A DNA stretch of 64,000 nt from a bacterium (GCA_024742665.1 JANSYA010000004.1:62001-126000); one strand, 5' to 3'; positions 7,829-16,929 are shown, counted from the first letter of the stretch. Notes: generated by a model not told the origin, from the sequence alone. Made by a program: numbers and translations.

Positions 7829-9379
7829 ATGCCTCCGCAGATCCAAAAGACTATCGAAAACACTTTCGAGAATAATTCTTCTTCGCACTCCTTCGACCAT
7901 CCCACTGGAACTGCGGGCCAGTCCGGACCTTCAACGCGACATAATCCAAATTCACCCGGCCCCCGGGCGCTGGGCGTGAGTCATGCATCGATCTGGGAAC
8001 GCTGCAAAGAACGGATAAGCGACTCGATCGCTCCGGCGTTTATGACGAAGTTTATCGACCCGCTGCGCGTCGTGCAGTCGCCCGCGACGGAAAGCGCCGA
8101 ACACGACGAACGCGCCGCTCTGATTTTGATCGCGCCGAATGCGAAACATAAAAAACATATAGAACAACGCTATCTTACGCAAATCCGGGAGACCCTGCGG
8201 CAGTTCCAGAACGCACCCGCGCAAATCCTGATTCGCGAGGCGGAAGACGGCGCGGGCGCCTTCGCCACAGTCGAGACTCCTACCCTTCAGGGCCAGGTTC
8301 GACACCGCGCGAGCTTCAGCGACGTCACGGCGAAAGTCTCGCACGGCGATGCGCAGCATGCACTGACCGCATCAGAACCGACCGCCGCGTGCTTTTCGAT
8401 TCCCGGCCATCAACCGGCCGCTGTCAATCAGCACGAACTCGATCGCCTGTGGCGCGGCGGCTGCGGCAGCGGCGCTCTGAGTATTACCGGCCCGTCAGGT
8501 TCCGGCAAAACGGCCATCGTCAGAGCCTACGCGCAAATGCAAAGCAAGCGCGGCGTGCCCACGCGCTATATGACCGCCGAAGAGTTCCTGACCGAGTTCA
8601 GTCTGGCCTGTCGCAAACGCGAAAACATCGCCTGGCGCACCGCTCTGCGCGCCCACCGCGTGCTGATCATCGACGACTTTCAGTTTATCAAACCCCAGGC
8701 TTTGCGCTCCCAGGAAGAGCTGCAGTATTTGGTAGATGAATTTCAAAACAACGATCACCTGCTGATCTTATGCAGCGATCGCGACCTGAACGACCAGGGA
8801 CTGACCCCCGCCCTGCTATCCAGGCTCCAGGCCGGCCACCGGATCCAGCTGGCCTATCCGGCCCACGGCGAACGTGAAACGATCCTGAGCGAAGCCGGGC
8901 GCGAACTCGACCTGGCCCGGGAACACATCACCTACCTGGCCGGCCGCATCAGCCGGGATATGCGCCAGCTCAAATCGGCCATTCGGCGCCTGAGCCATGC
9001 CCGGGAAATGAAAGGGGATCGCAGGAGCCCCGAGTGGACTTCCAGCGAGCTGGACCAGGTCTGCGCCGATCTATATACAAAGCGGCCGGAAGTCTCTCCG
9101 GAACGAGTGCTGGCAGTCGTCGCCGACTATTTCCAGCTGACCCCCGAGGCCATTCGCGGGCCCGTGCGGGACAAACAGCATTCGATGGCGCGGCATCTGG
9201 CGGCCTATCTGTGCGTCGAGCAGCTCCAGATGAGCCTGAAGGATACGGCAGCGGCGATCGGCCGGCGGGAGCACGGCAGCGTGATCCACGCCCGCAAGAA
9301 GATCGAAGAGAGCCTGGGGCGCGACCTGTTCCTGCGCAAACAACTGCAGGAACTGACCGAAAAAACCTTCGCGGGCTGA
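7829..9379 (+). CDS. dnaA: divergent DnaA-like replication initiator
   Basis: AAA+ protein of the DnaA family, 516 aa. Domain I begins around IWERCKERI (54-62). The AAA+ core has Walker A GPSGSGKT (221-228, where classical DnaA usually reads GGVGLGKT), YMTAEEFLTEF (247-257) and Walker B VLIIDDFQF (288-296). Sensor regions are diverged, with LLSRLQAG where typical DnaA has RLRSRFEWG. The DNA-binding domain IV carries GRREHGSVIHA (478-488), corresponding to the GRDHTTVIHA signature. The ATG at 7829 is preceded by an AT-rich stretch without Shine-Dalgarno; GTG at 7976 directly before domain I is an alternative start. No dnaN or recF follows. It could be the only DnaA of a rearranged origin region or a second paralogue. 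Confidence 0.8.
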   Translation: MPPQIQKTIENTFENNSSSHSFDHPTGTAGQSGPSTRHNPNSPGPRALGVSHASIWERCKERISDSIAPAFMTKFIDPLRVVQSPATESAEHDERAALILIAPNAKHKKHIEQRYLTQIRETLRQFQNAPAQILIREAEDGAGAFATVETPTLQGQVRHRASFSDVTAKVSHGDAQHALTASEPTAACFSIPGHQPAAVNQHELDRLWRGGCGSGALSITGPSGSGKTAIVRAYAQMQSKRGVPTRYMTAEEFLTEFSLACRKRENIAWRTALRAHRVLIIDDFQFIKPQALRSQEELQYLVDEFQNNDHLLILCSDRDLNDQGLTPALLSRLQAGHRIQLAYPAHGERETILSEAGRELDLAREHITYLAGRISRDMRQLKSAIRRLSHAREMKGDRRSPEWTSSELDQVCADLYTKRPEVSPERVLAVVADYFQLTPEAIRGPVRDKQHSMARHLAAYLCVEQLQMSLKDTAAAIGRREHGSVIHARKKIEESLGRDLFLRKQLQELTEKTFAG

Positions 9380-9433
9380 TTTATTTTCGCTTCGGGGGTT
9401 TACCCCTGGCCGGATTTGGTCGTCATACTATAT

Positions 9434-10273
9434 ATGGAAACCAATCGCCGGTTGTATACACCGACCCTGGCCAGCCTGTCCGTGGCGGCCGCTCTGATCT
9501 TATTTTCATCGAACGCCGCTGCCAGTCAGCCCCAGGCGCCCAAAGGCGTGCCGGCTGCGGCAAAGTACCATACCCGCGGTAAAGTCTGGGTGCTGGAAAA
9601 GGACTCCCGTCAGGTGGTCTGGTACCAAAACGGGCTGAAAAAAGCCGAGGGCGCCTACAGCGGCGGTCAGCGCCAGGGCCAGTGGCGCTTCTGGTTTGGA
9701 AACGGCAAAATCAAGGGCGAAGGCGCTTTCAAAAGCAATCTGCGCGAGGGCCCCTGGAAGCTTTACCGGAAAAACGGCGTCCTGCGCTCCGCAGGCGACT
9801 ACGTGAAGAATCGCCGGGAAGGCCACTGGAAATTCTATATGACCGACGGCAAAACCGTCGAATCGGAAGGTCCGTACGTGGGCGGCATGAAAAACGGCGA
9901 ATGGAACAGCTACTACGACAACGGCCAGGTCTTTTACAAAGGCCAGTACAAGAACGATCTGGCCGACGGCGGTTGGACCTATTTCTACAAAAACGGCAAA
10001 CCCTATCAGAAAGGTAATTTTCGCAAAGACGTGCGCGTCGGCGAGTGGACCATCTGCATTCAGCCGGGTGGCCCCTGCGGCAAAGAATTTATGCGCAGCG
10101 GCCAGACTCCCCGCACCACTCGTATCGATCTGGATACTCTGAACGGCAACAGCAAGCGCCGCTTCAGCGGTCAGGACACCAGCGATCCCAAAGCTCTGCT
10201 GGAAAGCCTGGATACCGGCGGAGTGCCGGACCGCGTGCCGGATTCCATTCCCAATTCCTCGTGGCAGGACTGA
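9434..10273 (+). CDS. MORN_2 (YwqK-type) repeat protein, exported
   Basis: 279-aa protein with a cleavable-looking signal peptide (hydrophobic about residues 12-25, then SNAAASQ) and five to six tandem repeats of about 23 residues of the form G.Y..G...G.W.F....G (about 55-205), typical of MORN_2/YwqK-like beta-hairpin repeats. The C-terminal about 60 residues are polar and unstructured. Such proteins are usually envelope or scaffold proteins of unknown role. ATG 9434 is chosen over the TTG at 9416 because it begins directly at the signal sequence. The stop codon is embedded in a three-copy 11-nt repeat. Confidence 0.85.
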   Translation: METNRRLYTPTLASLSVAAALILFSSNAAASQPQAPKGVPAAAKYHTRGKVWVLEKDSRQVVWYQNGLKKAEGAYSGGQRQGQWRFWFGNGKIKGEGAFKSNLREGPWKLYRKNGVLRSAGDYVKNRREGHWKFYMTDGKTVESEGPYVGGMKNGEWNSYYDNGQVFYKGQYKNDLADGGWTYFYKNGKPYQKGNFRKDVRVGEWTICIQPGGPCGKEFMRSGQTPRTTRIDLDTLNGNSKRRFSGQDTSDPKALLESLDTGGVPDRVPDSIPNSSWQD

Positions 10274-10295
10274 GGCAGGACTAAGGCAGGATTGA
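10263..10295 (+). repeat. three 11-nt units each ending in a stop codon
   Basis: Units at 10263-10273, 10274-10284 and 10285-10295 (ggcaggactga, ggcaggactaa, ggcaggattga). The first stop (TGA 10271-10273) ends the MORN gene; the copied stops at 10282 and 10293 fall in the other two reading frames, so translation is blocked in all three. Confidence 0.9.
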
Positions 10296-10296
10296 T

Positions 10297-10662
10297 TCAG
10301 TCCAGGTACTTTCGAGCGTACGGACGGCAGCCGTAGTTTCTGACGGGCCGACCGTCCGCCTCAAAGCTCAGGCGCTGCACGAACTGCTGTCCCGACTTCA
10401 GACACCGTTCGCATAAAAAGGGCCGCGGCGTCAGATAACAAAAACGGGGGTCGTACAGATCGTACGGCCGAACCACCGTCCCTTCATCCGCGCCGCTCAC
10501 GGCCGCCAGTGAAGCGGAGCCCCCCGCGCCTCCGCCGATCAAAAGCAGCGCCAGCACTCCCGCAAACCAGAGCCCGATCGCAAAACGACCGGGATTTTGT
10601 TTGCCGGAAATTACCGGATCAGGGAATCGTCTGATCCAATGGCTCTTTCGGAATTCGCTCAC
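10297..10662 (-). CDS. membrane-anchored Cys-containing hypothetical protein
   Basis: Unrecognised family. From a GTG at 10662 the frame encodes 121 aa with a hydrophobic segment (about residues 29-50, [18 protein letters not shown]) and a polar tail with four cysteines (one in FCYL, two in CERC, one in YGCRP) that would face the periplasm. The start is uncertain: the assumed GTG overlaps the 5' end of the divergent pyrB by about 24 bases, and no better in-frame start lies before the hydrophobic segment. It converges with the MORN gene just across the 11-nt repeat. Confidence 0.5.
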   Translation of the reverse strand: MSEFRKSHWIRRFPDPVISGKQNPGRFAIGLWFAGVLALLLIGGGAGGSASLAAVSGADEGTVVRPYDLYDPRFCYLTPRPFLCERCLKSGQQFVQRLSFEADGRPVRNYGCRPYARKYLD

Positions 10663-11601
10663 ACCAATATTCTCGACACAGATCAGTTTTCTCGTAAGGA
10701 TTTGGAGACGATTCTGGACACCGCGCGCCGGATCGACGAACTCCAGCAGCAGCGTAAAGCCTTCGGAATACTGGAAGGCAGCGTGCTGGCGTCCCTCTTC
10801 TTCGAATCCAGCACCCGCACCCGTCTGAGCTTCGAAACCGCCATGAATCGCCTGGGCGGTCGCGTCGTGTCGACTGTGGGCTTTCAGTTTTCGAGCATCT
10901 CGAAGGGCGAGACTCTCTACGATACGATGAAGATGGTGGAAGCCTACGCCGACATCGCCGTGATTCGTCACCCGGTGGAAGGTTCGAGCCGCATCGCGTC
11001 GGCCGCGGTGGATATCCCCGTAATCAACGCCGGCGACGGCACCGGCCAGCACCCGACCCAGGCGCTGCTGGATTTATATACGATCTTTAAAGAACGCGGC
11101 GGCGTCGACGGCAAGCGAGTGGCGTTTATCGGCGATTTGAAATTCGGGCGGACCATTCACAGCCTGATCAAGCTGCTGTTTAACTACGATGTGGAACTGG
11201 TGCTGATCTCGCCGGTGGACCTGGCGCTGCCGGAGTCCTATCGCCGGGAAATGAAAAAATCCGGCATGAGTTTCGAAGAGACGGAAGATCTGAAAGCCCT
11301 CTGGGACTGCGACGTGGCCTACGTCACCCGGATTCAGGAAGAACGCTTCGTCGATCGCTCCGAATACGAGCGTCTGAAAAACAGCTACACCGTGAATCGC
11401 GCTTTCGTGCAGGCTTCGCGCAAAGACACGCTGATCATGCATCCCCTGCCCCGGGTCAACGAGCTGAGCACCGACGTCGACGATTTGCCCAACGCCGCCT
11501 ATTTTCGCATGGCCGGCTACGGTGTGATCGTGCGCATGGCGCTTCTGACCCTGTGCATGGGCGAGACTCTGCCCGACGCGAAGCATGTAACGGGCATGTG
11601 A
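10639..11601 (+). CDS. pyrB: aspartate carbamoyltransferase catalytic subunit
   Basis: Condenses carbamoyl phosphate and L-aspartate to N-carbamoyl-aspartate, the committed step of pyrimidine synthesis. The carbamoyl-phosphate motif SSTRTR is at 57-62, followed by SKGET (88-92), HPTQALLD and the aspartate-binding HPLPRVNEL. 320 aa, close to the usual 305-315. The ATG at 10639 is chosen because the protein then begins like other PyrB chains (about 10 residues before the first strand); the frame extends 14 codons further upstream. No pyrI partner follows, so it is probably a stand-alone trimeric type. Confidence 0.95.
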   Translation: MALSEFAHTNILDTDQFSRKDLETILDTARRIDELQQQRKAFGILEGSVLASLFFESSTRTRLSFETAMNRLGGRVVSTVGFQFSSISKGETLYDTMKMVEAYADIAVIRHPVEGSSRIASAAVDIPVINAGDGTGQHPTQALLDLYTIFKERGGVDGKRVAFIGDLKFGRTIHSLIKLLFNYDVELVLISPVDLALPESYRREMKKSGMSFEETEDLKALWDCDVAYVTRIQEERFVDRSEYERLKNSYTVNRAFVQASRKDTLIMHPLPRVNELSTDVDDLPNAAYFRMAGYGVIVRMALLTLCMGETLPDAKHVTGM

Positions 11602-11647
11602 GAATCCCACCGACCCGCGTCGCCCTGGCGCCGGATCGTTTGCCCGC

Positions 11648-12550
11648 TTATTGGACGGCGTCTTCACCCAGCACGCGAATCAGGTCTTCCCGGGGAACGG
11701 GCTCACCGCGCTGGATGCGACGCAGGACTTCTTCCCTGGTCATCTTACGCTTATAAGTTCCGCTGGGTTTCCAGCCTTTCAACAGCACGACATCGCCGCG
11801 CTTGACCTGGCCGCCCTGCAGCGTGGACTGCGCGAAATCGGAGCTCAGAGTGTGCACTTTGAGCGTGCCCGCCGTCCCCTCGCGATTCCATAGATCGCGC
11901 ACGCTATCGCTGATATGCACCGTGGGACTGAAGGTGATCGAAAGCGCTTCCTGACCGTCTTTGCGCACACCGATGACATAGGCCACGTCCAGCTCGCCCG
12001 TTTGCGTCGTCTGACCTTCCACGTTCACGTCCGGCAGCAGTCGGCGAAAATGGTAGTCGTCGCCGATCAGCTCGGCGCCGTTTTTTTGAAATTCAAACAG
12101 GTCCAGTTCATCGCCGTCGCCGAAATTGCGTTTCAACGCTTCCGGCTCGAAGTCTTTGGCCGGCCAGAATTCCTCTTCATCCGAGTCGCTGATATTGTCG
12201 CGAAAACCCGATTGGTACTTCGTCTGAATCAACAGGACTTCGGTGTCGGAGGTATCCACGACGCCCATGCGCCTGGTAAAAAACATACGTTTGCCCGAAA
12301 CAGTTAAATCGCGCATATAGTACTGAAAGATCGTAAATTTATATGGATACTTGTCTTCGCCCGGACTGCTGATGTACAGCACCTGGCCGACTCCGGTTTC
12401 GTTATAATCTTCGTCGGCGGACGCCCAGAGCCCTTCGACAGGATACACCGGTTCCGCCCGCGGAGATTTTAGCTGATAGCCACAGGCCGTCGTCACCGCT
12501 ACAGCGCACGCAAGACACAGCCTGAGAATCGATTGAATCCACCGTTTCAT
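11648..12550 (-). CDS. lipoprotein of unknown function, 300 aa
   Basis: Signal peptide with hydrophobic core (about residues 6-17) followed by AVTTAC-G, a spirochaetal lipobox (C about 19). The body is acidic and beta-rich with no family I recognise. A C-terminal helix-like MTREEVLRRIQRGEPVPREDLIRV resembles a short regulatory tail. The ATG at 12550 is chosen since it begins directly at the signal sequence (MKRWIQSILRL) with GGAGAG upstream; the frame is open 30 codons further but without a signal. Divergent from radC, convergent with pyrB. Confidence 0.75.
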   Translation of the reverse strand: MKRWIQSILRLCLACAVAVTTACGYQLKSPRAEPVYPVEGLWASADEDYNETGVGQVLYISSPGEDKYPYKFTIFQYYMRDLTVSGKRMFFTRRMGVVDTSDTEVLLIQTKYQSGFRDNISDSDEEEFWPAKDFEPEALKRNFGDGDELDLFEFQKNGAELIGDDYHFRRLLPDVNVEGQTTQTGELDVAYVIGVRKDGQEALSITFSPTVHISDSVRDLWNREGTAGTLKVHTLSSDFAQSTLQGGQVKRGDVVLLKGWKPSGTYKRKMTREEVLRRIQRGEPVPREDLIRVLGEDAVQ

Positions 12551-12676
12551 AAGAGAAGGCTCTCCGGCCGGACTCACGCCGCAATCAAAGAAAAAATAGT
12601 CGGCCGAAAAACGCTTCCGCGTTGACGGAATAAAATACATAACATATGATTACTATCGATTCCCGAGGATACCCTG

Positions 12677-13444
12677 ATGAAATGGACCGATACCGAGCCC
12701 CGTGAGAAAGTCTGGCATGAACCCGAGAACGCCGGCTTTGAAGATTTACTGGCAGTGCTGCTCTCCCAGGGCACGCCCGGCCGAAACGTGCTGGAGCTGA
12801 GCCGCGCCGTGGCGCGCATGGCCGGCAGCGAACGCGGCCTCCTGCAGGTCAGCCCGGGCGCGCTGACCGCAATCAAAGGCATCGGCCGGGCGCGGGCCAC
12901 GGCGATTCTGGCAGCCGTTGAGCTCGCCCGGCGTCAGAACGGCGGACGCCTGGAAACCGGGGCCGTGATCCGCGCCCGGGAGCTGGCCTACTGGCTGCTG
13001 CATCGTCTGCAGGGTCGCGAACAGGAGTATTTCTATCTGTTTAGCTTCAATCGTCGTTTTCAGCTGGTGCGCCACCACCAGCTGGCCCGTGGGAACGCAG
13101 ATCAGGTGCAAATCTATCTGCGCGATATCGTTCAGGTATTGCTAAACGACCGCGCCAGCTTCGCCATTATCTCCCACAACCATCCTGAATCGCCCGCTCT
13201 GCCGAGCAACGCGGACCTGCGCCACATGCGTAAATTGGAGAAGCTGCTGCTGGATATGGGCATCCGCCTGCTCGACCAAATGATCGTCGGCGAAGAAGGC
13301 GTCTATTCCTGCCGTCGGGACCGCTTCGTCTGTCGCTCTCGACCCGGCGGGCGGCCGTTCGACGAGTACGCTCTCATGGAATTGGACCGGAAAATTCAAT
13401 TTGCCAATCCGGAGCACGTCGCCGAACTGGAACCTGCCCTATGA
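12677..13444 (+). CDS. radC: RadC-family JAB/MPN metalloprotein
   Basis: 255 aa. An N-terminal helix-hairpin-helix-like region (about 60-80, LTAIKGIGRARA) is followed by a JAB1/MPN domain with the metal motif HNHPES...PSNAD (H167, H169, S172, D180). The name RadC is historical and a repair role is not established. The ATG at 12677 has GAGG 11 bases upstream. The stop overlaps the start of the next gene in an ATGA (13441-13444), which implies translational coupling with the hydrolase. Confidence 0.9.
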   Translation: MKWTDTEPREKVWHEPENAGFEDLLAVLLSQGTPGRNVLELSRAVARMAGSERGLLQVSPGALTAIKGIGRARATAILAAVELARRQNGGRLETGAVIRARELAYWLLHRLQGREQEYFYLFSFNRRFQLVRHHQLARGNADQVQIYLRDIVQVLLNDRASFAIISHNHPESPALPSNADLRHMRKLEKLLLDMGIRLLDQMIVGEEGVYSCRRDRFVCRSRPGGRPFDEYALMELDRKIQFANPEHVAELEPAL

Positions 13445-14364
13445 GCTACGAACGTCAGAATGGAAAATTCACCGGCTGGGACGGCATGTCGCTGTTTTAT
13501 CAGTGCTGGCTGGCCGACGATCCCGCCCGGGGCAGAAATTTGATCATTCACCACGGAATTGGAGAACACTCTGGTCGCTATCAGCCGGTCGTGGACGCCT
13601 TCGCGGGCGAGCGGGTGAATATCTTCGCCCTGGACGCCCGCGGTCACGGACGCAGCCCGGGCAAACGCGGGGACTCCCGGGCCCTGGACGATTTCGTTCC
13701 CGATCTGGAGTGCTTCTTCGAATTTCTCAAAAACGAATATCAGGTTCGCAAACCAATTTTGCTCGGCCATTCCATGGGCGGCATCGTCGCGGTGGGCTTT
13801 ACCCTGAAATTCTCGAACCAGTGGCACCTGCGCAGCCTGATTACCAGCGGCGCGGGCCTGCGACCGAATCTCGACCTTGTGCAAAAAATCAAATCCGGCG
13901 TCGGCCGGGTCCTGGCTCCGCTCGCCCCGTCTTTAACCGTTCCAATCGGGCTCCCGCTGACAATGCTCAGCCACGATCTCCAGACGATCAAATCGTACGA
14001 TACTGACCCACTCAACCACGGGGTTGTCAGCCTGCGGATGGGCGTCGGTCTCATCGACGCAGGCGAGGAACTGATCCGCCAGGCCGAGCGGATCAAGATT
14101 CCCGTGCTCGTCATGCACGGTGAAGATGACCTGATCGCCAGCATGACCGGGTCGATTGAATTCCACCAGCGCTGCTCAAGTCCTGAAAAAGAGCTGCGTT
14201 TATATCCCGGCCTCTATCACGAGATCTTCAACGAAACGCCCGCAGAACGCGAGCGCGTCCTGGCTGATCTCCACCGTTGGGTGCTGGCGCATCTTCCGGC
14301 TGAATCCGCTGAGACTCCGGAGCCGACACCTGTCGCAGGGGCAGCCGCGGCCAATGCGACATAA
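13441..14364 (+). CDS. alpha/beta hydrolase, monoacylglycerol-lipase-like
   Basis: Serine hydrolase (Hydrolase_4 / lysophospholipase type), 307 aa. HHGIGEHSGRY (about 38-48) is the oxyanion-loop HG of this family, ALDARGHGRSPGKRG is the lid-proximal motif, and the nucleophile elbow is GHSMGG. VLVMHGEDDLIASMTG carries the acid residue and LYPGLYHEIFNE the catalytic His. The substrate is probably a mono- or lysolipid, but this is inference. The C-terminal about 25 residues are Pro/Ala-rich. The start overlaps the radC stop by 4 bases. Confidence 0.88.
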   Translation: MSYERQNGKFTGWDGMSLFYQCWLADDPARGRNLIIHHGIGEHSGRYQPVVDAFAGERVNIFALDARGHGRSPGKRGDSRALDDFVPDLECFFEFLKNEYQVRKPILLGHSMGGIVAVGFTLKFSNQWHLRSLITSGAGLRPNLDLVQKIKSGVGRVLAPLAPSLTVPIGLPLTMLSHDLQTIKSYDTDPLNHGVVSLRMGVGLIDAGEELIRQAERIKIPVLVMHGEDDLIASMTGSIEFHQRCSSPEKELRLYPGLYHEIFNETPAERERVLADLHRWVLAHLPAESAETPEPTPVAGAAAANAT

Positions 14365-14450
14365 TTAAGCACCTTGAATAAGAAGGCCGCAGCTTTTCCC
14401 GAAAAAGAATTGAAATATTCTAATAACCGGGAAAAATTTTGAAATTCTCG

Positions 14451-14489
14451 TTGACGATTTCAGCGATGCACAAAAATATTGTGCATCGC
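14451..14489 (+). promoter_or_regulatory. promoter with overlapping palindromic operator
   Basis: TTGACG (14451-14456) and an AAATAT-like -10 (about 14474-14480) with 17-18 bp spacing. The -10 sits inside a perfect 11-bp inverted repeat, GCGATGCACAA (14463-14473) / TTGTGCATCGC (14479-14489), with a 5-base spacer. There is no T-tract, so it is not a terminator. The layout suggests an operator where a dimeric regulator would block RNA polymerase. It lies about 105 bases upstream of the phasin-like gene. Confidence 0.6.
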
Positions 14490-14593
14490 ACAACAAGCCC
14501 GCCAGATGAGTTGTCGAGGTCAAACTCTGTAGCGCATCCTGGGCACGTGGACGCAACAACACAAAGTAGAAAATTAGAGGAGACCAGACGAAC

Positions 14594-15001
14594 ATGGAAA
14601 AGATTCTTCACGACGTATTAAATGCCGGTATCGCACTCTTTCGCTCAGGCGAAGATACCCTTACCAACGCGGTTAAAGAAGTTCAGCGCACTTTCGACGA
14701 ACTGAAAGAAAAAGGCGCAGCTGACAGCAGCGAAGCTGCCGTAAAACTGCGCAAGGCGCTGGACGACGTGGTCCAACAGGCCAACGAACTGTCCGGCAAA
14801 GCTGACGCTACTTACAGCGACAGCCTGAAGCAGCTGGAAGAACTGTACGCAAACGTGCTTGAGCAAATCAAAAACATCGTTCCCGAAGATCGGATCACCG
14901 AACTTCGCGACAAAATGGACGAGCTGAACAAAGTGATCAAAGAGCGCGTCGACGGCCTCACCGGTCAGGGCGGCGGCGCAGGCGGGGCTTCCGCCGGCTG
15001 A
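14594..15001 (+). CDS. phasin-like coiled-coil protein
   Basis: 135-aa, strongly amphipathic helical protein (heptad-like patterns through about residues 10-125) with a short Gly/Ala tail. It resembles the phasin-related proteins of leptospires; classical phasins coat polyhydroxyalkanoate granules, but no PHA synthesis gene lies in the window, so granule binding is not established. The N-terminus MEKILHDVLNAGIALF is amphipathic and could insert in a membrane or granule surface. GAGGAG lies 11-16 bases upstream of the ATG. Codon use is strongly biased, suggesting high expression. A terminator follows. Confidence 0.65.
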   Translation: MEKILHDVLNAGIALFRSGEDTLTNAVKEVQRTFDELKEKGAADSSEAAVKLRKALDDVVQQANELSGKADATYSDSLKQLEELYANVLEQIKNIVPEDRITELRDKMDELNKVIKERVDGLTGQGGGAGGASAG

Positions 15002-15066
15002 ATCCATCAGCATCTCGAGACATTCGTTGCATTGCCGGCTGGCGCTGTAACGAAAAACGTTTCACA

Positions 15067-15094
15067 AACCCGGGTGGCGACATCCGGGTTTTTT
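15067..15094 (+). terminator. intrinsic terminator of phasin-like gene
   Basis: Stem AACCCGG (15067-15073) / CCGGGTT (15084-15090) with a 10-base loop, followed by T residues to 15094. Confidence 0.85.
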
Positions 15095-15142
15095 CGTTTC
15101 CGCCGCTCCGCTGAGTCCGGTCTCCCGCAAGCCGCATCCCGG

Positions 15143-16060
15143 TCAGCCCTCTCCGGCCAGGCACGCGCGAAAGCCTTCTATGTAGGTCGGATAACGATAG
15201 CGGCCGCCCAGTAAATCGCGCGCATACAGACTGCGCACAACCCGGCCCTGAGCCGGCTGATCGCGCCAGTCTCCCGGCACGGCCAGACCCAGCTCGGTTT
15301 CCAGGAATGAAAACACCTCGCGATTCGCTGTGGGCTTTTCGTCGACGGCGTGAACCAGACGCACAGCGGCGTCGTTCGGATTCGCGCGCAGGCGAGTAGC
15401 CATCGCCAGGCAGAGTCGCACGAGATCGTGAACGTGAATGCGCGAAACGTATACGTTGCCGGAGGCCGTGCGGCGAAAATTCCCCTCGCGAAACTGAAGC
15501 GCGATCGATCGCCCGGGTCCGTAGATCCCGGTCGAACGCAGTATAGCGGCGGCCGGAACCAGTTCGCGAATCCGTCGCTCAAGATTGAGGCGGCGCATCC
15601 CCCGACTGTTTTCCGGGCCGACGGGCGTGGTCTCGTCAAAGGCCGCTGGTCTGGTGGAGTCCGCCGTCGCGCTTCCGGCCGACCCGTCTGTCGCGTCCGT
15701 CGCCCGGACAGTGCCTCCGTCCCGGGCCGAGCCTGGCAGCACAGAAGTCGAACTGATGTGAATGAAGGGCAGACCCGGATCGCGTTCGAGAAGCGAGAGC
15801 ACTGCCGGCATGTACGGTGGATCCAGAATCGCGTTTGGGTTTTCGTTTTCGGATCCCGCTGCGATCGCCGGCACAGTATCCATGATCGCGTCAAAACGAA
15901 GGGGCTGTCCTGCGTCGCCTGCGCCGTTCACGGGATAAACGCGGCGCCCCGCCCGAATCAGATCCGCGGACCTCCGACTCAGGAACCACACCTGATGGTC
16001 CGGGAAATGATCGGCGAGGTATTCCCCGGTAAAACTCGCGCCAAGCACCAGGATATTCAT
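15143..16060 (-). CDS. NAD(P)-binding epimerase/dehydratase-like protein
   Basis: 305-aa extended-SDR-like protein. The N-terminal Rossmann strand ends in LGASFTGEYLAD, a GxxxTG variant of the dinucleotide motif, and the central HISSTSVLPG segment matches the catalytic Ser strand of the superfamily. The canonical YxxxK is not obvious; PENSRGMRRLNLERR lies where Tyr/Lys are expected, so the catalytic Tyr may be lost. A Ser/Asp/Ala-rich insertion precedes it (about 115-145). The C-terminal substrate half contains VYVSRIHVHDLVRLC, typical of the family. It may be a binding or atypical enzyme; substrate unknown. The ATG at 16060 begins directly at the Rossmann strand. Confidence 0.75.
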   Translation of the reverse strand: MNILVLGASFTGEYLADHFPDHQVWFLSRRSADLIRAGRRVYPVNGAGDAGQPLRFDAIMDTVPAIAAGSENENPNAILDPPYMPAVLSLLERDPGLPFIHISSTSVLPGSARDGGTVRATDATDGSAGSATADSTRPAAFDETTPVGPENSRGMRRLNLERRIRELVPAAAILRSTGIYGPGRSIALQFREGNFRRTASGNVYVSRIHVHDLVRLCLAMATRLRANPNDAAVRLVHAVDEKPTANREVFSFLETELGLAVPGDWRDQPAQGRVVRSLYARDLLGGRYRYPTYIEGFRACLAGEG

Positions 16061-16188
16061 AAGTGCTCCTCGCTCGCGACGGAGTCGTCCGTGGAAGGAT
16101 GACGGCGCGTTCCGGGGGTCGAATCAAAAACATACGAAAAGAGCATTGCGATTCTAACTACAGATCCGGCACTGTCTCCAGGCGCCAT

Positions 16189-16929
16189 ATGAAAAAATGG
16201 AAGTTCAGCCCAATTTTATTTCCGGGCCTTCTGGCACTCGGCCTGGGGGTCGTCGCGCTATTCCAGGCGACCGCCTACTCCGCGAACCTGGCCGGGTACG
16301 CCCTCTTTCGCGGGCGCATTGTATTGAGTTCGGGGGATTTTGTTTTTCCCGACGACGATCCGCGGGTCAACGGCGGCGCATCGGCGGTGCTCGACGGCGA
16401 TCCCGAACGGGCGGCGATTCTGCGTTTTCCGGCGGATCATCCCCACGGCACCTTTTTATTGATCGATACGGCTCTGAGCCATTCCCCGGGAGACAAAAGC
16501 ACGACGCAGCCCGCTGCACGTAAACCAATCGCCCTTCGAATTTACAACGGCGTCTGTCTCGGCTGCGATCGCGAAAGCTTCGAAAAGTACGGCCGCATCA
16601 AACGGGCGCGAATTGAAATTCTGAACCGGCGCGCGAATAATCCGGACGAAGAATTTGTGATCCCCGACGCGCGTCCGGTCTTCGAACGTTTCGTCGACTT
16701 TCCCGACGCGCCAGGACCGATCGAAATTTCACTCGGCGACCTGCCCGATCCGCCGCCTTCCGCCGGCTGGCCCGATCAAATGCAGTATATCATTACCCAC
16801 ATCCAGGTCCTGGACGTGTATCCCGGCGCACGCTTCCCGGATCGCTTCGGCCTGGCCGAAGTCGTCTATATCGATCGTGAGCGCGCCGGCGCGCCGCCCT
16901 TCGCCTATCAACGACTTGCACCCGAATAA
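16189..16929 (+). CDS. exported hypothetical protein, possible discoidin-like fold
   Basis: 246 aa. The N-terminal signal anchor (about residues 10-28) is followed by a beta-rich domain. A segment near 58-75 (SAVLDGDPERAAILRFP) resembles the start of discoidin/NADase-type glycan-binding domains seen in leptospiral lipoproteins, and the rest has the alternating strands expected of a jelly-roll. Two Cys lie near 123-126 (CLGC). This is a tentative fold reading, not a family assignment. The ATG at 16189 is chosen because it begins the signal sequence; the frame is open 42 codons upstream with junk-like sequence that overlaps the divergent epimerase promoter. Confidence 0.6.
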   Translation: MKKWKFSPILFPGLLALGLGVVALFQATAYSANLAGYALFRGRIVLSSGDFVFPDDDPRVNGGASAVLDGDPERAAILRFPADHPHGTFLLIDTALSHSPGDKSTTQPAARKPIALRIYNGVCLGCDRESFEKYGRIKRARIEILNRRANNPDEEFVIPDARPVFERFVDFPDAPGPIEISLGDLPDPPPSAGWPDQMQYIITHIQVLDVYPGARFPDRFGLAEVVYIDRERAGAPPFAYQRLAPE

